DNA of 8,226 nt from Methylocystaceae bacterium (GTDB lineage Bacteria > Pseudomonadota > Alphaproteobacteria > Rhizobiales > Beijerinckiaceae), in NCBI GenBank assembly GCA_003152255.1, contig PLZT01000501.1, positions 1 to 8,226 of the forward strand, read 5' to 3'. Positions 1-6,997 of this stretch are shown piece by piece. Numbering within the stretch: the first letter of the stretch is position 1; every line of letters begins with the position of its first letter. Made by a program: the position numbers and the translations under genes. The notes under the pieces were generated by a model. That model was not told the DNA's origin and did not search any database. It saw only the letters and a program-made list of their open reading frames with translations.

Positions 1-978
1 TATTCGCTCTGCGGTCTGTCCCACGCCATCGTGGCGACGCGAGCCATCGGCGCCGCGCGCGGAGCAGCGTCTCGCGCGCAAAGCAATCAGGCGCAAAGCA
101 TCGCGTTGCTATCCGAAAGAATAAGCGAACTCCTGCGCTCAAGCGTGACCCTGGCGCTCCACGAGAACGACGCCATGCGGCTAGACGCCGGGGCGATGCG
201 CCCACTGGCGGAAGTTTTTTCGCTGACACGGGATCTGCTAGCGCTCGCCAAGTCGAGCCGGCTTACCACCGCGTCCGATCGCGACGCCTTGAAGTCGATC
301 ATCGAGAAAATCGGCGCCCGCGCTCGAATATTGGGACTTCCCGGCGATCCCGACATGTTGGGCGCCCGGCCAGCCGCCGGCTCCTGGTTCGGGCAATTGT
401 GGTCGGAGATCGTTCGTGACGAGGGCTTCGCCGCTTGCGTCCCCGACGCGCTCGACGTCGACGACGATCCGGCCGTTCTCGCCAGACTGCGGTCCGACGG
501 CGATGCTTTCGCCGCCGTCCCGTCGCTTCCCGGCCGCGCGCCGGAGACCGGCGCCTTCGCGCGCCATTGGCGCAAGACGGACTTTTACGCCGGCGCCGCG
601 ACGGCGCGGCTAGGCGCGCGGATGATTGATCTAGCCGAATGTCTCGACCGGCTCGCGCGCGCCGCGGCGGGCGACGAAATGGGCCAGACCGAGGCGCATG
701 GCGTCGCCCCCGCCGTGCGAGAAGGCTTCGCGGCGGTCGAAACCTCGCGCGGGCGCCTCGCTCATTGGACGCGACTATCGCGTGACGGCAAAATCGAGGA
801 TTATGCGATCGTCGCGCCGACGGAGTGGAATTTTCATCCCGCCGGCCCTTTCGTCGCCGCCGTGCTCGGCGCGCGGGTGTCCAAGGCGACGGCGGCGGCG
901 TCGATCGCCCGGCTCGCCGGGCTGTTTGACCCCTGCGTGCTGTATCGCGTCGAAGTCGTGGAGCCGGCTCATGCATGA
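1..978 (+). CDS. hupK: HupK/HoxV-type hydrogenase maturation protein, 5' partial
   Basis: This is the 3' part of a gene that enters from the left edge; 325 codons are visible and the frame is open from base 1. The first residues, YSLCGLSH (C4, H8 of the visible part), look like the remnant of the N-terminal metal-binding helix of hydrogenase large subunits, so the GTG at 31 is probably not the start. Near the C-terminus are HWTRL (255-259), DGKIEDY (262-268), APTEWNFHP (272-280) and FDPCVLY (309-315), which echo the end of the large subunit. The usual DPCxxCxxH is reduced to D310-P-C312-x2-Y315-x2-E318, and no cleavable tail follows. HupK/HoxV proteins are large-subunit relatives; work on HoxV supports a scaffold role in assembling or passing on the Fe(CN)2CO unit in the cytoplasm. 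The position just before hypA is the usual one. Its stop overlaps the hypA start by 8 bases. The family call is firm; the exact role is inferred. Confidence 0.85.
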   Translation, partial: YSLCGLSHAIVATRAIGAARGAASRAQSNQAQSIALLSERISELLRSSVTLALHENDAMRLDAGAMRPLAEVFSLTRDLLALAKSSRLTTASDRDALKSIIEKIGARARILGLPGDPDMLGARPAAGSWFGQLWSEIVRDEGFAACVPDALDVDDDPAVLARLRSDGDAFAAVPSLPGRAPETGAFARHWRKTDFYAGAATARLGARMIDLAECLDRLARAAAGDEMGQTEAHGVAPAVREGFAAVETSRGRLAHWTRLSRDGKIEDYAIVAPTEWNFHPAGPFVAAVLGARVSKATAAASIARLAGLFDPCVLYRVEVVEPAHA

Positions 979-1312
979 GATGGCCCTTACCCAGAGCCTC
1001 GTCGAACTGATCGAGGATGAAGGCCGCAAGCAAGGATTTTCGCGCGTGCGAGTCGTGCGGCTGGAGATTGGCGCGCTGGGCGGCGTCGAGCCGGAGGCGA
1101 TGCGCTTTTGCTTCGACGCCGTGGCGCGCGGCGCCATTGTCGAGGGCGCCCGTCTCGATATCGACGTGATTCCTGGCGAGGGTTGGTGTCTCGATTGCGC
1201 GAAGTCCGTGCCGATGTTCGAACGTTTCGGTCCATGTCCCGAGTGCGGGCGGCATCATGTGCAGGTCGCGGCTGGTGACGACATGCGCGTGAAGGAATTG
1301 GAGGTCGAGTGA
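971..1312 (+). CDS. hypA: HypA, nickel chaperone for [NiFe]-hydrogenase
   Basis: A complete 113-residue protein, the normal length for HypA. It starts [10 protein letters not shown]; His2 of the MHE start is the family's nickel ligand, which fixes ATG 971 as the start. A GGAG at 960-963 sits 7 bases upstream. The zinc site is two CxxC pairs, C73/C76 (CLDC) and C89/C92 (CPEC), and the protein ends in the typical RVKELEVE. In the known pathway HypA works with HypB in the cytoplasm to insert nickel into the large-subunit precursor after the Fe(CN)2CO unit is in place; the zinc site is structural. The gene overlaps hupK by 8 bases, and its TGA stop shares one base with the hypB ATG, so translation is probably coupled on both sides. 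A HybF-type paralogue is the only real alternative name, and the gene set around it favours HypA. Confidence 0.97.
   Translation: MHEMALTQSLVELIEDEGRKQGFSRVRVVRLEIGALGGVEPEAMRFCFDAVARGAIVEGARLDIDVIPGEGWCLDCAKSVPMFERFGPCPECGRHHVQVAAGDDMRVKELEVE
1300..1304 (+). promoter_or_regulatory. Shine-Dalgarno site of hypB
   Basis: GGAGG lies 7 bases upstream of ATG 1312, inside the 3' end of hypA. It supports ATG 1312 over the in-frame GTG at 1309, and agrees with the canonical HypB start MCTVCGCG. Confidence 0.75.
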
Positions 1313-2274
1313 TGTGCACGGTCTGCGGCTGCGGAACTTCGAGCGTCGAGGGAAAGCCCGGCGTCGAAGCGAAGGACGGTCATTCGCATGAGGGCGCTCA
1401 TGACCATGCGCATGACCACGATCATGGACACCTCCACGATCACGATCACCCACACGCCCATGACCACGGGCATTCCCACGCCCACGATCACGGCCATGAC
1501 GCCGCCCGCGAAAACGCCTCCGCCGTGATCGATTTTGGCGCGGGCGCGGCCGGCGTTCACGTCGCGGGCCTCTCGCAGGAGCGCATCGTCAAAATCGAAC
1601 GCGACATTCTCGGAAAGAACAATGGCTACGCCGCCGAGAACCGCGCGCGTCTGGCGCGAACCGGCACTTTCGCGCTGAATTTGGTGTCGAGTCCGGGCTC
1701 CGGCAAGACCTCGCTGCTGGCGCGCGCGATCAGCGAATTGAAGGAGCGCTTCCCGATCGCTGTCATCGAGGGCGATCAGCAAACATCGAACGACGCGGAG
1801 CGCATTCGCGCCGCCGGCGCGCCGGCGATCCAGATCAACACCGGCAAGGGCTGTCATCTCGACGCCCATATGGTCGGGCATGGACTCGATCAGTTGACGC
1901 TCGAACAAAACGGACTGCTGTTCATCGAAAATGTCGGTAATCTCGTGTGTCCGGCGGCTTTCGATCTCGGCGAAGCGCATAAGGTCGTCGTTCTATCCGT
2001 GACGGAGGGCGAGGACAAGCCGCTCAAATATCCGGAAATGTTCGCGGCCTCCGATCTGCTGTTGCTGAACAAATCCGATCTTCTGCCGCATCTCGATTTC
2101 GACGTCGGCCTTTGCCTCGCTAATGCGCTCAAGATCAATCCGGATCTGCAAACGCTGATCGTTTCGGCCAAGAGCGGCGAGGGGATGCCGGCGTTCTACG
2201 CATGGCTGGAGGGCCGCGCGGCGCGCCATGCTTGCGCGGCGTCCAATCTCGTCACCGCGAAGCAGGACAGATGA
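1312..2274 (+). CDS. hypB: HypB, GTPase and nickel-binding maturation protein with a histidine-rich N-terminus
   Basis: A complete 320-residue protein. It starts MCTVCGCG, carrying the N-terminal CxxCxC nickel site (C2, C5, C7) found in a subset of HypB proteins. A histidine-rich region follows (24-62, 19 His, mostly alternating with D, G or A), then a SIMIBI-class G domain. G-domain motifs are the P-loop SSPGSGKT (126-133), EGDQQT (153-158), ENVGN (206-210), NKSD (253-256) and SAK (285-287). The dimer-interface metal site has C181, H182 and C213. HypB hydrolyses GTP to drive nickel transfer, with HypA, into the hydrogenase large subunit in the cytoplasm; His-rich forms also store nickel. The start shares one base with the hypA stop, and the end overlaps hypF by 4 bases. 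UreG is a relative but lacks the CxxCxC start and this context. Confidence 0.98.
   Translation: MCTVCGCGTSSVEGKPGVEAKDGHSHEGAHDHAHDHDHGHLHDHDHPHAHDHGHSHAHDHGHDAARENASAVIDFGAGAAGVHVAGLSQERIVKIERDILGKNNGYAAENRARLARTGTFALNLVSSPGSGKTSLLARAISELKERFPIAVIEGDQQTSNDAERIRAAGAPAIQINTGKGCHLDAHMVGHGLDQLTLEQNGLLFIENVGNLVCPAAFDLGEAHKVVVLSVTEGEDKPLKYPEMFAASDLLLLNKSDLLPHLDFDVGLCLANALKINPDLQTLIVSAKSGEGMPAFYAWLEGRAARHACAASNLVTAKQDR
1381..1497 (+). repeat. Degenerate CAY-NNN codon repeat encoding the His-rich tract of HypB
   Basis: Codons 24-62 of hypB include 19 CAC/CAT histidine codons. From codon 30 (base 1399) every second codon is histidine for 17 consecutive dipeptides, the spacers being mainly GAC/GAT, GCC/GCG or GGN. 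At DNA level this is an imperfect 6-base repeat with mixed CAC and CAT and varied spacers, so it is not a perfect microsatellite. The protein segment is expected to be flexible and to bind several nickel ions. Confidence 0.9.
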
Positions 2275-4526
2275 ACGAGCGGGCCCCCGAAGACACGACC
2301 GCATCGCCGCGCCTTCGCATGCGAGTGCGCGGCGCCGTGCAGGGCGTGGGCTTTCGGCCCTTCGTGCATGGGCTTGCGCGCGAATTCGCGCTCGACGGCT
2401 TCGTGCGCAATGACGCCGAAGGCGTGTTGCTGGAAGTCGAAGGCGCGCGCGTAAACGAGTTCGTCGACGCGCTGCGCCGCGAGCCGCCGCCGCTTGCGCG
2501 CATCGATCGCATCGAGCTGCGAAGAGTTCCGCCAAAGTCCATGCGTGGATTTTCGATCGAGCCCAGCGCGGACGGCAGAACCGCGACCCGCATCGTTCCC
2601 GACGCCGCCGTTTGCGAGAACTGTCTCGACGATCTGTTCGATCCAGACAGCCGCTTTTATCTCTATCCCTTCGTCAATTGCACGCATTGCGGGCCGCGCT
2701 ACACGCTGACGCGGCGTCTGCCCTACGATCGACCGCAAACCTCGATGGCCGGCTTTCCCATGTGCGACGCCTGCGCGCGCGATTATCGCGATCCCCTGAG
2801 CCGGCGTTTTCACGCGCAGCCGATCGCCTGTCCGCGATGCGGGCCGAAACTGGATTCATCTATAGGCGACATCGTGGCTCCGCTTCGCGCCGGCGGCATA
2901 GTCGCGCTGAAAGGGATTGGCGGCTATCATCTCATCTGCGACGCGCGCAATGTGCGCGCCGTCACGGAGCTGCGTCGTCGCAAGGGGCGCGACGCCAAGC
3001 CCTTCGCCGTCATGGCGGCCAATGTCGCTTCCGCCGAGCGGATCGGCGCTTTCGGCGAGGCAGAGCGCGCGCTGTTGCAATCGATGGCGCGGCCCATTGT
3101 CGTCGTGGACAAATCGCGGGAGCTGGCGCCGTCGGTCGCGCCCGGTCTGTCGCGGATCGGCCTCGTTCTGCCCTACGCGCCGGTTCATCACTTGTTGTTC
3201 CATGCGGCGGCGGGAAGCCCCAAGGATCGCGGCTGGCGCGATGCGCCGCAAGACTTCGCGTTCGTCGCGACGAGCGCCAATCCGAGCGGCGAGCCGCTGA
3301 TCACCGACGATGACGAGGCGCGGGAAAAACTCACGGGAATCGCCGATCTCGTCGTCGGCCACGATCGCGCGATCCTCGCCCGCGCCGACGATAGCGTGAT
3401 GACGATGATCGCCGGCGCTCCGGCGTTCCTGCGGCGCGCGCGCGGCTTCGTGCCGGAGCCGATCGAACTTGGCGACGCTGGTCCCGACGTGCTGGCGCTC
3501 GGCGCGCATCTGAAGACGACGGTGACGGTGACGCGCGGAAGGGAAGCCTTCGTCTCCACGCATATCGGCGGGCTGATGGATCGCGCGACGATTGCGTTCC
3601 ATGAGGAGACCGCCCTGCGCATGCTCGACATTCTCGACGCGCGGCCGGACATCGTGGCTTGCGATCTCCATCCCGATCTCATCACGACGCGCATGGCCGA
3701 GGCGCGCGGCTTGCCGGTGTTTCGCGCCCAGCATCATGCCGCGCATATCGCGGCGATCGCCGCCGAACACAAGATCGACGGCCCGCTGCTCGGCGCCGCG
3801 CTCGATGGCCATGGCCATGGCGACGACGGCGGCGCCTGGGGCGGCGAATTGATGCTGATCGACCATGGCTCATGGCGCCGGGTCGGGCATTTGGCGCCGC
3901 TGCCCTTGCCGGGCGGCGACCGCGCCGCGCGCGCGCCCTGGCGCATGGGCGTCGCGGTTCTAGCGCGGCTTGGACGGGAGGGTGAAGCCGCGGCGCGCTT
4001 TCCGCGAACGCCGCTGGCGGCGGATGTCGCGCGCCTCGCCGCCGCTCCGGGCGCCGCGCGAACCACGAGTCTCGGCCGCATGTTCGACGCGGCGGCGGCG
4101 ATCCTTGGCGTGCGGCTGGAACAGCAATACGAGGGGCAGGCGGCTATGGAACTCGAAGCGCTGTGCAAGGCGCCGCGCGCGCTGGCGGGCGGCTTCTCGA
4201 TAGAGAACGACATGCTCGATCTCGCTCCGCTGTTTCGCGTGCTGCTGGACGAAGGGCTCTGCGCGAGAGAGGGGGCCGAGCTGTTTCATGGGACGTTGAT
4301 CGAAGCGCTCGCCGCCTGGATCGGCGGCGCCGCGCGGCGCTTTGGCCAAACGCGCGTCGCGCTTGGCGGGGGCTGTTTGATGAACGCGGCGCTCGCGGAG
4401 GGTGTCTCGCGGCGGCTGCGCGAACAGGGGATCGAACCCCTGCTTGCGCGAAAAATTCCATGCAACGACGGCGGCCTGTCGCTCGGACAGGCGTTTCTTG
4501 CGCGCGCGGCGAGCGCGCGAGCTTAG
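2271..4526 (+). CDS. hypF: HypF, carbamoyltransferase of hydrogenase cyanide-ligand synthesis
   Basis: A complete 751-residue protein, the usual HypF length, with all four expected parts. The acylphosphatase-like domain (about 14-100) has VQGVGFRPF (23-31) with R29 and N47. Two zinc fingers follow with cysteines 115, 118, 137, 140, 165, 168, 187 and 190, giving the exact family spacing CxxC-x18-CxxC-x24-CxxC-x18-CxxC. The YrdC-like domain (about 197-395) shows KGIGGYHL (214-221), KGRDAKPF (238-245) and TSANPSGEP (334-342). The Kae1-like domain (about 405-751) has QHHAAH (487-492), a glycine-rich [11 protein letters not shown] (511-521), FHGT (672-675) and LGGGCLMN (698-705). HypF uses carbamoyl phosphate and ATP to carbamoylate the C-terminal cysteine of HypE. 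The start was chosen at ATG 2271 because it forms an ATGA overlap with the hypB stop; an open frame back to 2202 adds only a shadow of hypB. The ribosome site is weak (AGGA 2264-2267, 3 bases away), so coupling to hypB is likely. Confidence 0.98.
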   Translation: MNERAPEDTTASPRLRMRVRGAVQGVGFRPFVHGLAREFALDGFVRNDAEGVLLEVEGARVNEFVDALRREPPPLARIDRIELRRVPPKSMRGFSIEPSADGRTATRIVPDAAVCENCLDDLFDPDSRFYLYPFVNCTHCGPRYTLTRRLPYDRPQTSMAGFPMCDACARDYRDPLSRRFHAQPIACPRCGPKLDSSIGDIVAPLRAGGIVALKGIGGYHLICDARNVRAVTELRRRKGRDAKPFAVMAANVASAERIGAFGEAERALLQSMARPIVVVDKSRELAPSVAPGLSRIGLVLPYAPVHHLLFHAAAGSPKDRGWRDAPQDFAFVATSANPSGEPLITDDDEAREKLTGIADLVVGHDRAILARADDSVMTMIAGAPAFLRRARGFVPEPIELGDAGPDVLALGAHLKTTVTVTRGREAFVSTHIGGLMDRATIAFHEETALRMLDILDARPDIVACDLHPDLITTRMAEARGLPVFRAQHHAAHIAAIAAEHKIDGPLLGAALDGHGHGDDGGAWGGELMLIDHGSWRRVGHLAPLPLPGGDRAARAPWRMGVAVLARLGREGEAAARFPRTPLAADVARLAAAPGAARTTSLGRMFDAAAAILGVRLEQQYEGQAAMELEALCKAPRALAGGFSIENDMLDLAPLFRVLLDEGLCAREGAELFHGTLIEALAAWIGGAARRFGQTRVALGGGCLMNAALAEGVSRRLREQGIEPLLARKIPCNDGGLSLGQAFLARAASARA

Positions 4527-4527
4527 T

Positions 4528-4532
4528 GGAGG
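4528..4532 (+). promoter_or_regulatory. Shine-Dalgarno site of hypC
   Basis: GGAGG lies 7 bases before ATG 4540, in the 13-base gap after the hypF stop. It sets the hypC start, and suggests hypC is translated independently of hypF. Confidence 0.8.
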
Positions 4533-4539
4533 CGAAGCG

Positions 4540-4770
4540 ATGTGTCTTGCGATACCCGCCCGCGTGATCGAGCTTTTGCCGGACGAGATGGCGCGCGTCA
4601 GTCTCGACGGCGTTGTCGTCAATGCGTCGGTGGCGCTGGTCGAGGATGTCGCCATTGGCGACTATGTCGTGCTGCATGTCGGCTATGCGCTCGCGAAAAT
4701 CGATGAACACGAAGCGTTGCGCACTCTCGCGCTGTTGCGCGAAGCGGCTTTGCTCGGAGCCGACGCATGA
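4540..4770 (+). CDS. hypC: HypC, small chaperone of the Fe(CN)2CO assembly complex
   Basis: A complete 76-residue protein. It starts MCLAIPARV; Cys2, exposed after removal of Met1, is the essential residue that contacts HypD and the hydrogenase precursor. The OB-fold-like body has the family signature GDYVVLHVGYALAKIDE (40-56), including H46. The start is set by GGAGG 7 bases upstream and by the invariant MC start; an open frame extends back to 4402 but only overlaps hypF. HypC forms a complex with HypD in the cytoplasm and carries the iron unit to the large-subunit precursor. HupF/HoxL is a paralogue normally encoded with the structural genes; its place directly before hypD makes HypC the better name. 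It ends in an ATGA overlap with hypD. Confidence 0.96.
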   Translation: MCLAIPARVIELLPDEMARVSLDGVVVNASVALVEDVAIGDYVVLHVGYALAKIDEHEALRTLALLREAALLGADA

Positions 4771-5912
4771 GACATGTCGATGAATATCGCGACGGCAAAC
4801 TGGCGCGCGATCTCGCGCGGCGCATCGCGGTGGAGGCCCGAGCGAATCACTCCTATCGCTTCATGGAGTTTTGCGGCGGCCACACCCATGCGATTTCGCG
4901 CTATGGCGTCGAGGATTTGCTGCCCGCCAACATACGCATGATCCATGGCCCCGGCTGTCCCGTCTGCGTGCTGCCGATGGGCCGCATCGACGACGCGATC
5001 ACGCTGGCCAAGCGGCCAGAAGTCACGCTCTGCACCTATGGCGACCTGATGCGCGTTCCCGGCTCCAATGGTTCGAGCTTGCTTAAGAGCAAAGCGGCGG
5101 GCGCCGACATACGCATGGTCTATTCCACGCTCGACGCCATCGCGATCGCTTCGAACGAACCCGAGCGCCAGGTGGTTTTTTTCGCGATCGGTTTCGAGAC
5201 GACGACGCCGCCAACCGCGATGGCCATTCGTCTCGCTCAAAAGAAGCGGCTGACCAATTTCACGATTTTTTGCAACCATGTGCTGACGCCCTCGGCGATC
5301 CAGAAAATTCTGGAGGCGAGCGATCCCGACGCCGTGGAAATCGACGGATTCATCGGGCCCGCGCATGTCTCGACCATCATCGGAACGACGCCCTACCAAC
5401 GCTTCGCGACCGAATTTCATAAGCCCGTCGTCGTCGCCGGCTTCGAGCCGCTGGATGTCGTGCAGGCGATTTTGATGCTGGTGCGTCAGGTCAACGAGGA
5501 TCGCGCCCAAATCGAGAACCAGTATATTCGCGCGGTGTCGGCGGAAGGCAATCGCAAGGCGCTGGCGGAGATCGCCGATATTTTCGAGACGCGGGAAAGC
5601 TTCGAATGGCGAGGCCTTGGAGAAATTCCCGATAGCGCGCTGCGCTTGCGCGAGCCTTATGCGCAATTCGACGCCGAACGGCGCTTTACGATCGTAACGC
5701 GGCCGGCGCGCGACAATCCCGCCTGTGAATGCGGCGCCATCCTGCGCGGCGTAAAACGCCCACGAGATTGCAGGCTATTTGGCGCGGCTTGCACGCCCGA
5801 GACGCCAATGGGCGCCTGCATGGTGTCGTCGGAAGGTTCCTGCGCCGCCTATTGGGCTTACGGCCGATTTCGCGACCGCGAGACAGGCCTTCAGCGGGTG
5901 GGCGCGCCATGA
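4767..5912 (+). CDS. hypD: HypD, iron-sulfur scaffold for Fe(CN)2CO assembly
   Basis: A complete 381-residue protein, a normal HypD length. Conserved motifs appear in order: FMEFCGGHTH (32-41, C36, H39, H41), GPGCPVCVLP (61-70, C64/C67, a thioredoxin-like pair near the active site) and GFETTTP (142-148). A C-terminal cysteine-rich region (C320, C322, C335, C342, C351, C359) supplies the ligands of the [4Fe-4S] cluster. HypD, bound to HypC, holds the iron while cyanide from HypE and CO are added; it is the only redox-active member of the set. The start ATG 4767 overlaps the hypC stop as ATGA and has GGAG (4756-4759) 7 bases upstream. The end overlaps hypE by 4 bases. There is no close alternative family. 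Confidence 0.98.
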   Translation: MRHVDEYRDGKLARDLARRIAVEARANHSYRFMEFCGGHTHAISRYGVEDLLPANIRMIHGPGCPVCVLPMGRIDDAITLAKRPEVTLCTYGDLMRVPGSNGSSLLKSKAAGADIRMVYSTLDAIAIASNEPERQVVFFAIGFETTTPPTAMAIRLAQKKRLTNFTIFCNHVLTPSAIQKILEASDPDAVEIDGFIGPAHVSTIIGTTPYQRFATEFHKPVVVAGFEPLDVVQAILMLVRQVNEDRAQIENQYIRAVSAEGNRKALAEIADIFETRESFEWRGLGEIPDSALRLREPYAQFDAERRFTIVTRPARDNPACECGAILRGVKRPRDCRLFGAACTPETPMGACMVSSEGSCAAYWAYGRFRDRETGLQRVGAP

Positions 5913-6958
5913 ACAAATACGAACCGCTCGGCCGCAAGCTCGATCTTCGTTCCGGCCGCGTCGATCTCTCGCATGGCTCGGGCGGGCGCGCGATGGCGCG
6001 GCTCATCGCCGATGTCTTTCACAAGGCGTTCGACAATGATTTTTTGCGCGCGGGCAACGACCAGTCGGCCTTCGACATTGGCGGCGGGCGCATGGTGATG
6101 ACCACCGACGGCTATGTCGTGTCGCCCTTGTTTTTTCCGGGCGGCGACATCGGGGATCTGGCCGTCAACGGCACGATCAACGACATCGCCATGGCCGGCG
6201 CGAAGCCGCTCTATATGTCCGTGAGCTTTATCATCGAGGAAGGCTTTCCGCTCGCCGATCTCGCGCGCATCGCGCAAAGCATGGGCGACGCCTCGCGCGC
6301 GGCCAATGTGCCGATCATCACCGGCGACACCAAGGTGGTCGAGCGCGGCAAGGCCGACGGCGTTTTCATCTCCACGGCTTGCGTCGGCGTCGTGCCCGCG
6401 GGGCTTTATCTTTCGGGCGACCGGGCGCGCCCCGGCGACATCATTTTGCTGTCGGGTTCCATCGGCGATCACGGCGTCGCCGTCATGTCGAAGCGGCAGA
6501 ATCTTTCGTTTGAAACGCAAGTGCTGTCCGACACCGCGGCGCTGCATGATCTCGTCGCGGTCATGGTCGAGGCCGCCGGCGCGTCGATCCGGCTGATGCG
6601 CGATCCCACCCGCGGCGGCCTGGCGGCGACGCTAAACGAAATCGCGCATCAGTCTCGGGTCGGCGTTCGCATCGAGGAGGCGGCTGTTTCGGTGCGGCCG
6701 CAGGTCGCGGCGGCTTGCGAACTGCTAGGCCTCGATCCGCTGTTCGTCGCTAATGAGGGCAAGCTCGTGGCGTTCGTCGCGCCCGAGGCGGCGGAAAAAC
6801 TGCTGGCGGCGATGCGCGCGCATCCGCTTGGCCAAGACAGCGCGAGGATCGGCGAGGTGATCGAGGACGATCATTACTTCGTGCAGATGACGACGGCCTT
6901 TGGCGGCGGACGTATCGTCGATTGGCTTTCCGGCGAGCAATTGCCGCGAATTTGCTAA
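5909..6958 (+). CDS. hypE: HypE, thiocarboxamide dehydratase of cyanide-ligand synthesis
   Basis: A complete 349-residue protein of the PurM/SelD/ThiL-like ATP-binding fold. Seen in order are SHGSGGRAM (21-29), TTDGYVVSPLFFPGGDIG (65-82), NGTINDIAMAG (87-97), ITGDTKVVERG (137-147), GDHG (186-189), RDPTRGGLAATLNE (231-244) and ANEGKLV (281-287). The last four residues, PRIC (346-349), carry the essential C-terminal cysteine. HypF carbamoylates this cysteine, and HypE dehydrates the thiocarboxamide with ATP to a thiocyanate whose cyanide passes to HypCD. About 20 residues precede the SHGSGG motif, an extension compared with E. coli HypE. ATG 5909 was chosen because it makes an ATGA overlap with the hypD stop; the longer frame from 5729 lies inside hypD and has no family character. 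No clear Shine-Dalgarno site is visible, so coupling to hypD is likely. Confidence 0.98.
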   Translation: MNKYEPLGRKLDLRSGRVDLSHGSGGRAMARLIADVFHKAFDNDFLRAGNDQSAFDIGGGRMVMTTDGYVVSPLFFPGGDIGDLAVNGTINDIAMAGAKPLYMSVSFIIEEGFPLADLARIAQSMGDASRAANVPIITGDTKVVERGKADGVFISTACVGVVPAGLYLSGDRARPGDIILLSGSIGDHGVAVMSKRQNLSFETQVLSDTAALHDLVAVMVEAAGASIRLMRDPTRGGLAATLNEIAHQSRVGVRIEEAAVSVRPQVAAACELLGLDPLFVANEGKLVAFVAPEAAEKLLAAMRAHPLGQDSARIGEVIEDDHYFVQMTTAFGGGRIVDWLSGEQLPRIC

Positions 6959-6988
6959 GCGGGCGACGCGGAAGCATGAGGATTTGAC

Positions 6989-6993
6989 GGAGG
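6989..6993 (+). promoter_or_regulatory. Shine-Dalgarno site of hoxA
   Basis: GGAGG in the 39-base hypE-hoxA gap. It is 4 bases from ATG 6998 and 13 bases from the next in-frame ATG at 7007. Neither distance is ideal, so the exact start stays open by three codons. Confidence 0.6.
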
Positions 6994-6997
6994 CGGC

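Noticed and set aside
31..978. GTG at 31 as the start of the first gene
   Set aside because: The frame is open from base 1, and the residues before the GTG (YSLCGLSHAI) look like a conserved part of the family, so the true start lies to the left of the window.
971..1312. Fnr/FnrN-type promoter inside hypA, as known in Rhizobium leguminosarum
   Set aside because: I could not find a TTGAT-N4-ATCAA-like site in this region, so an internal promoter is not supported here.
299..1453. Long minus-strand open frame (384 codons) across hupK, hypA and the hypB start
   Set aside because: Its product is arginine-rich low-complexity sequence, as expected from the complement of GC-biased codons, and it lies opposite three well-identified genes.
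2202..2270. Extension of HypF upstream to 2202
   Set aside because: The added 23 residues come from the hypB 3' end in another frame, and the standard HypF start is matched by ATG 2271 with an ATGA overlap.
3753..5160. GCGATCGC octamers resembling the cyanobacterial HIP1 palindrome
   Set aside because: Only scattered copies occur, as expected by chance in DNA rich in GCG and GATC codons; the genes are not cyanobacterial in type.
4683..5666. Long minus-strand open frame (327 codons) opposite hypC and hypD
   Set aside because: It shows no recognisable domain, and the plus strand is fully explained by hypC and hypD with conserved motifs; it is a shadow frame of high-GC coding DNA.
5729..5908. 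Extension of HypE upstream to 5729
   Set aside because: This part lies inside the cysteine-rich end of hypD and reads as basic low-complexity sequence; ATG 5909 gives the normal HypE start.
6924..6960. Possible -24/-12 (sigma-54) promoter before hoxA
   Set aside because: GG and GC pairs occur near 6925-6950, but the spacing is 9 or 11 bases instead of the required 10, and the consensus match is poor.
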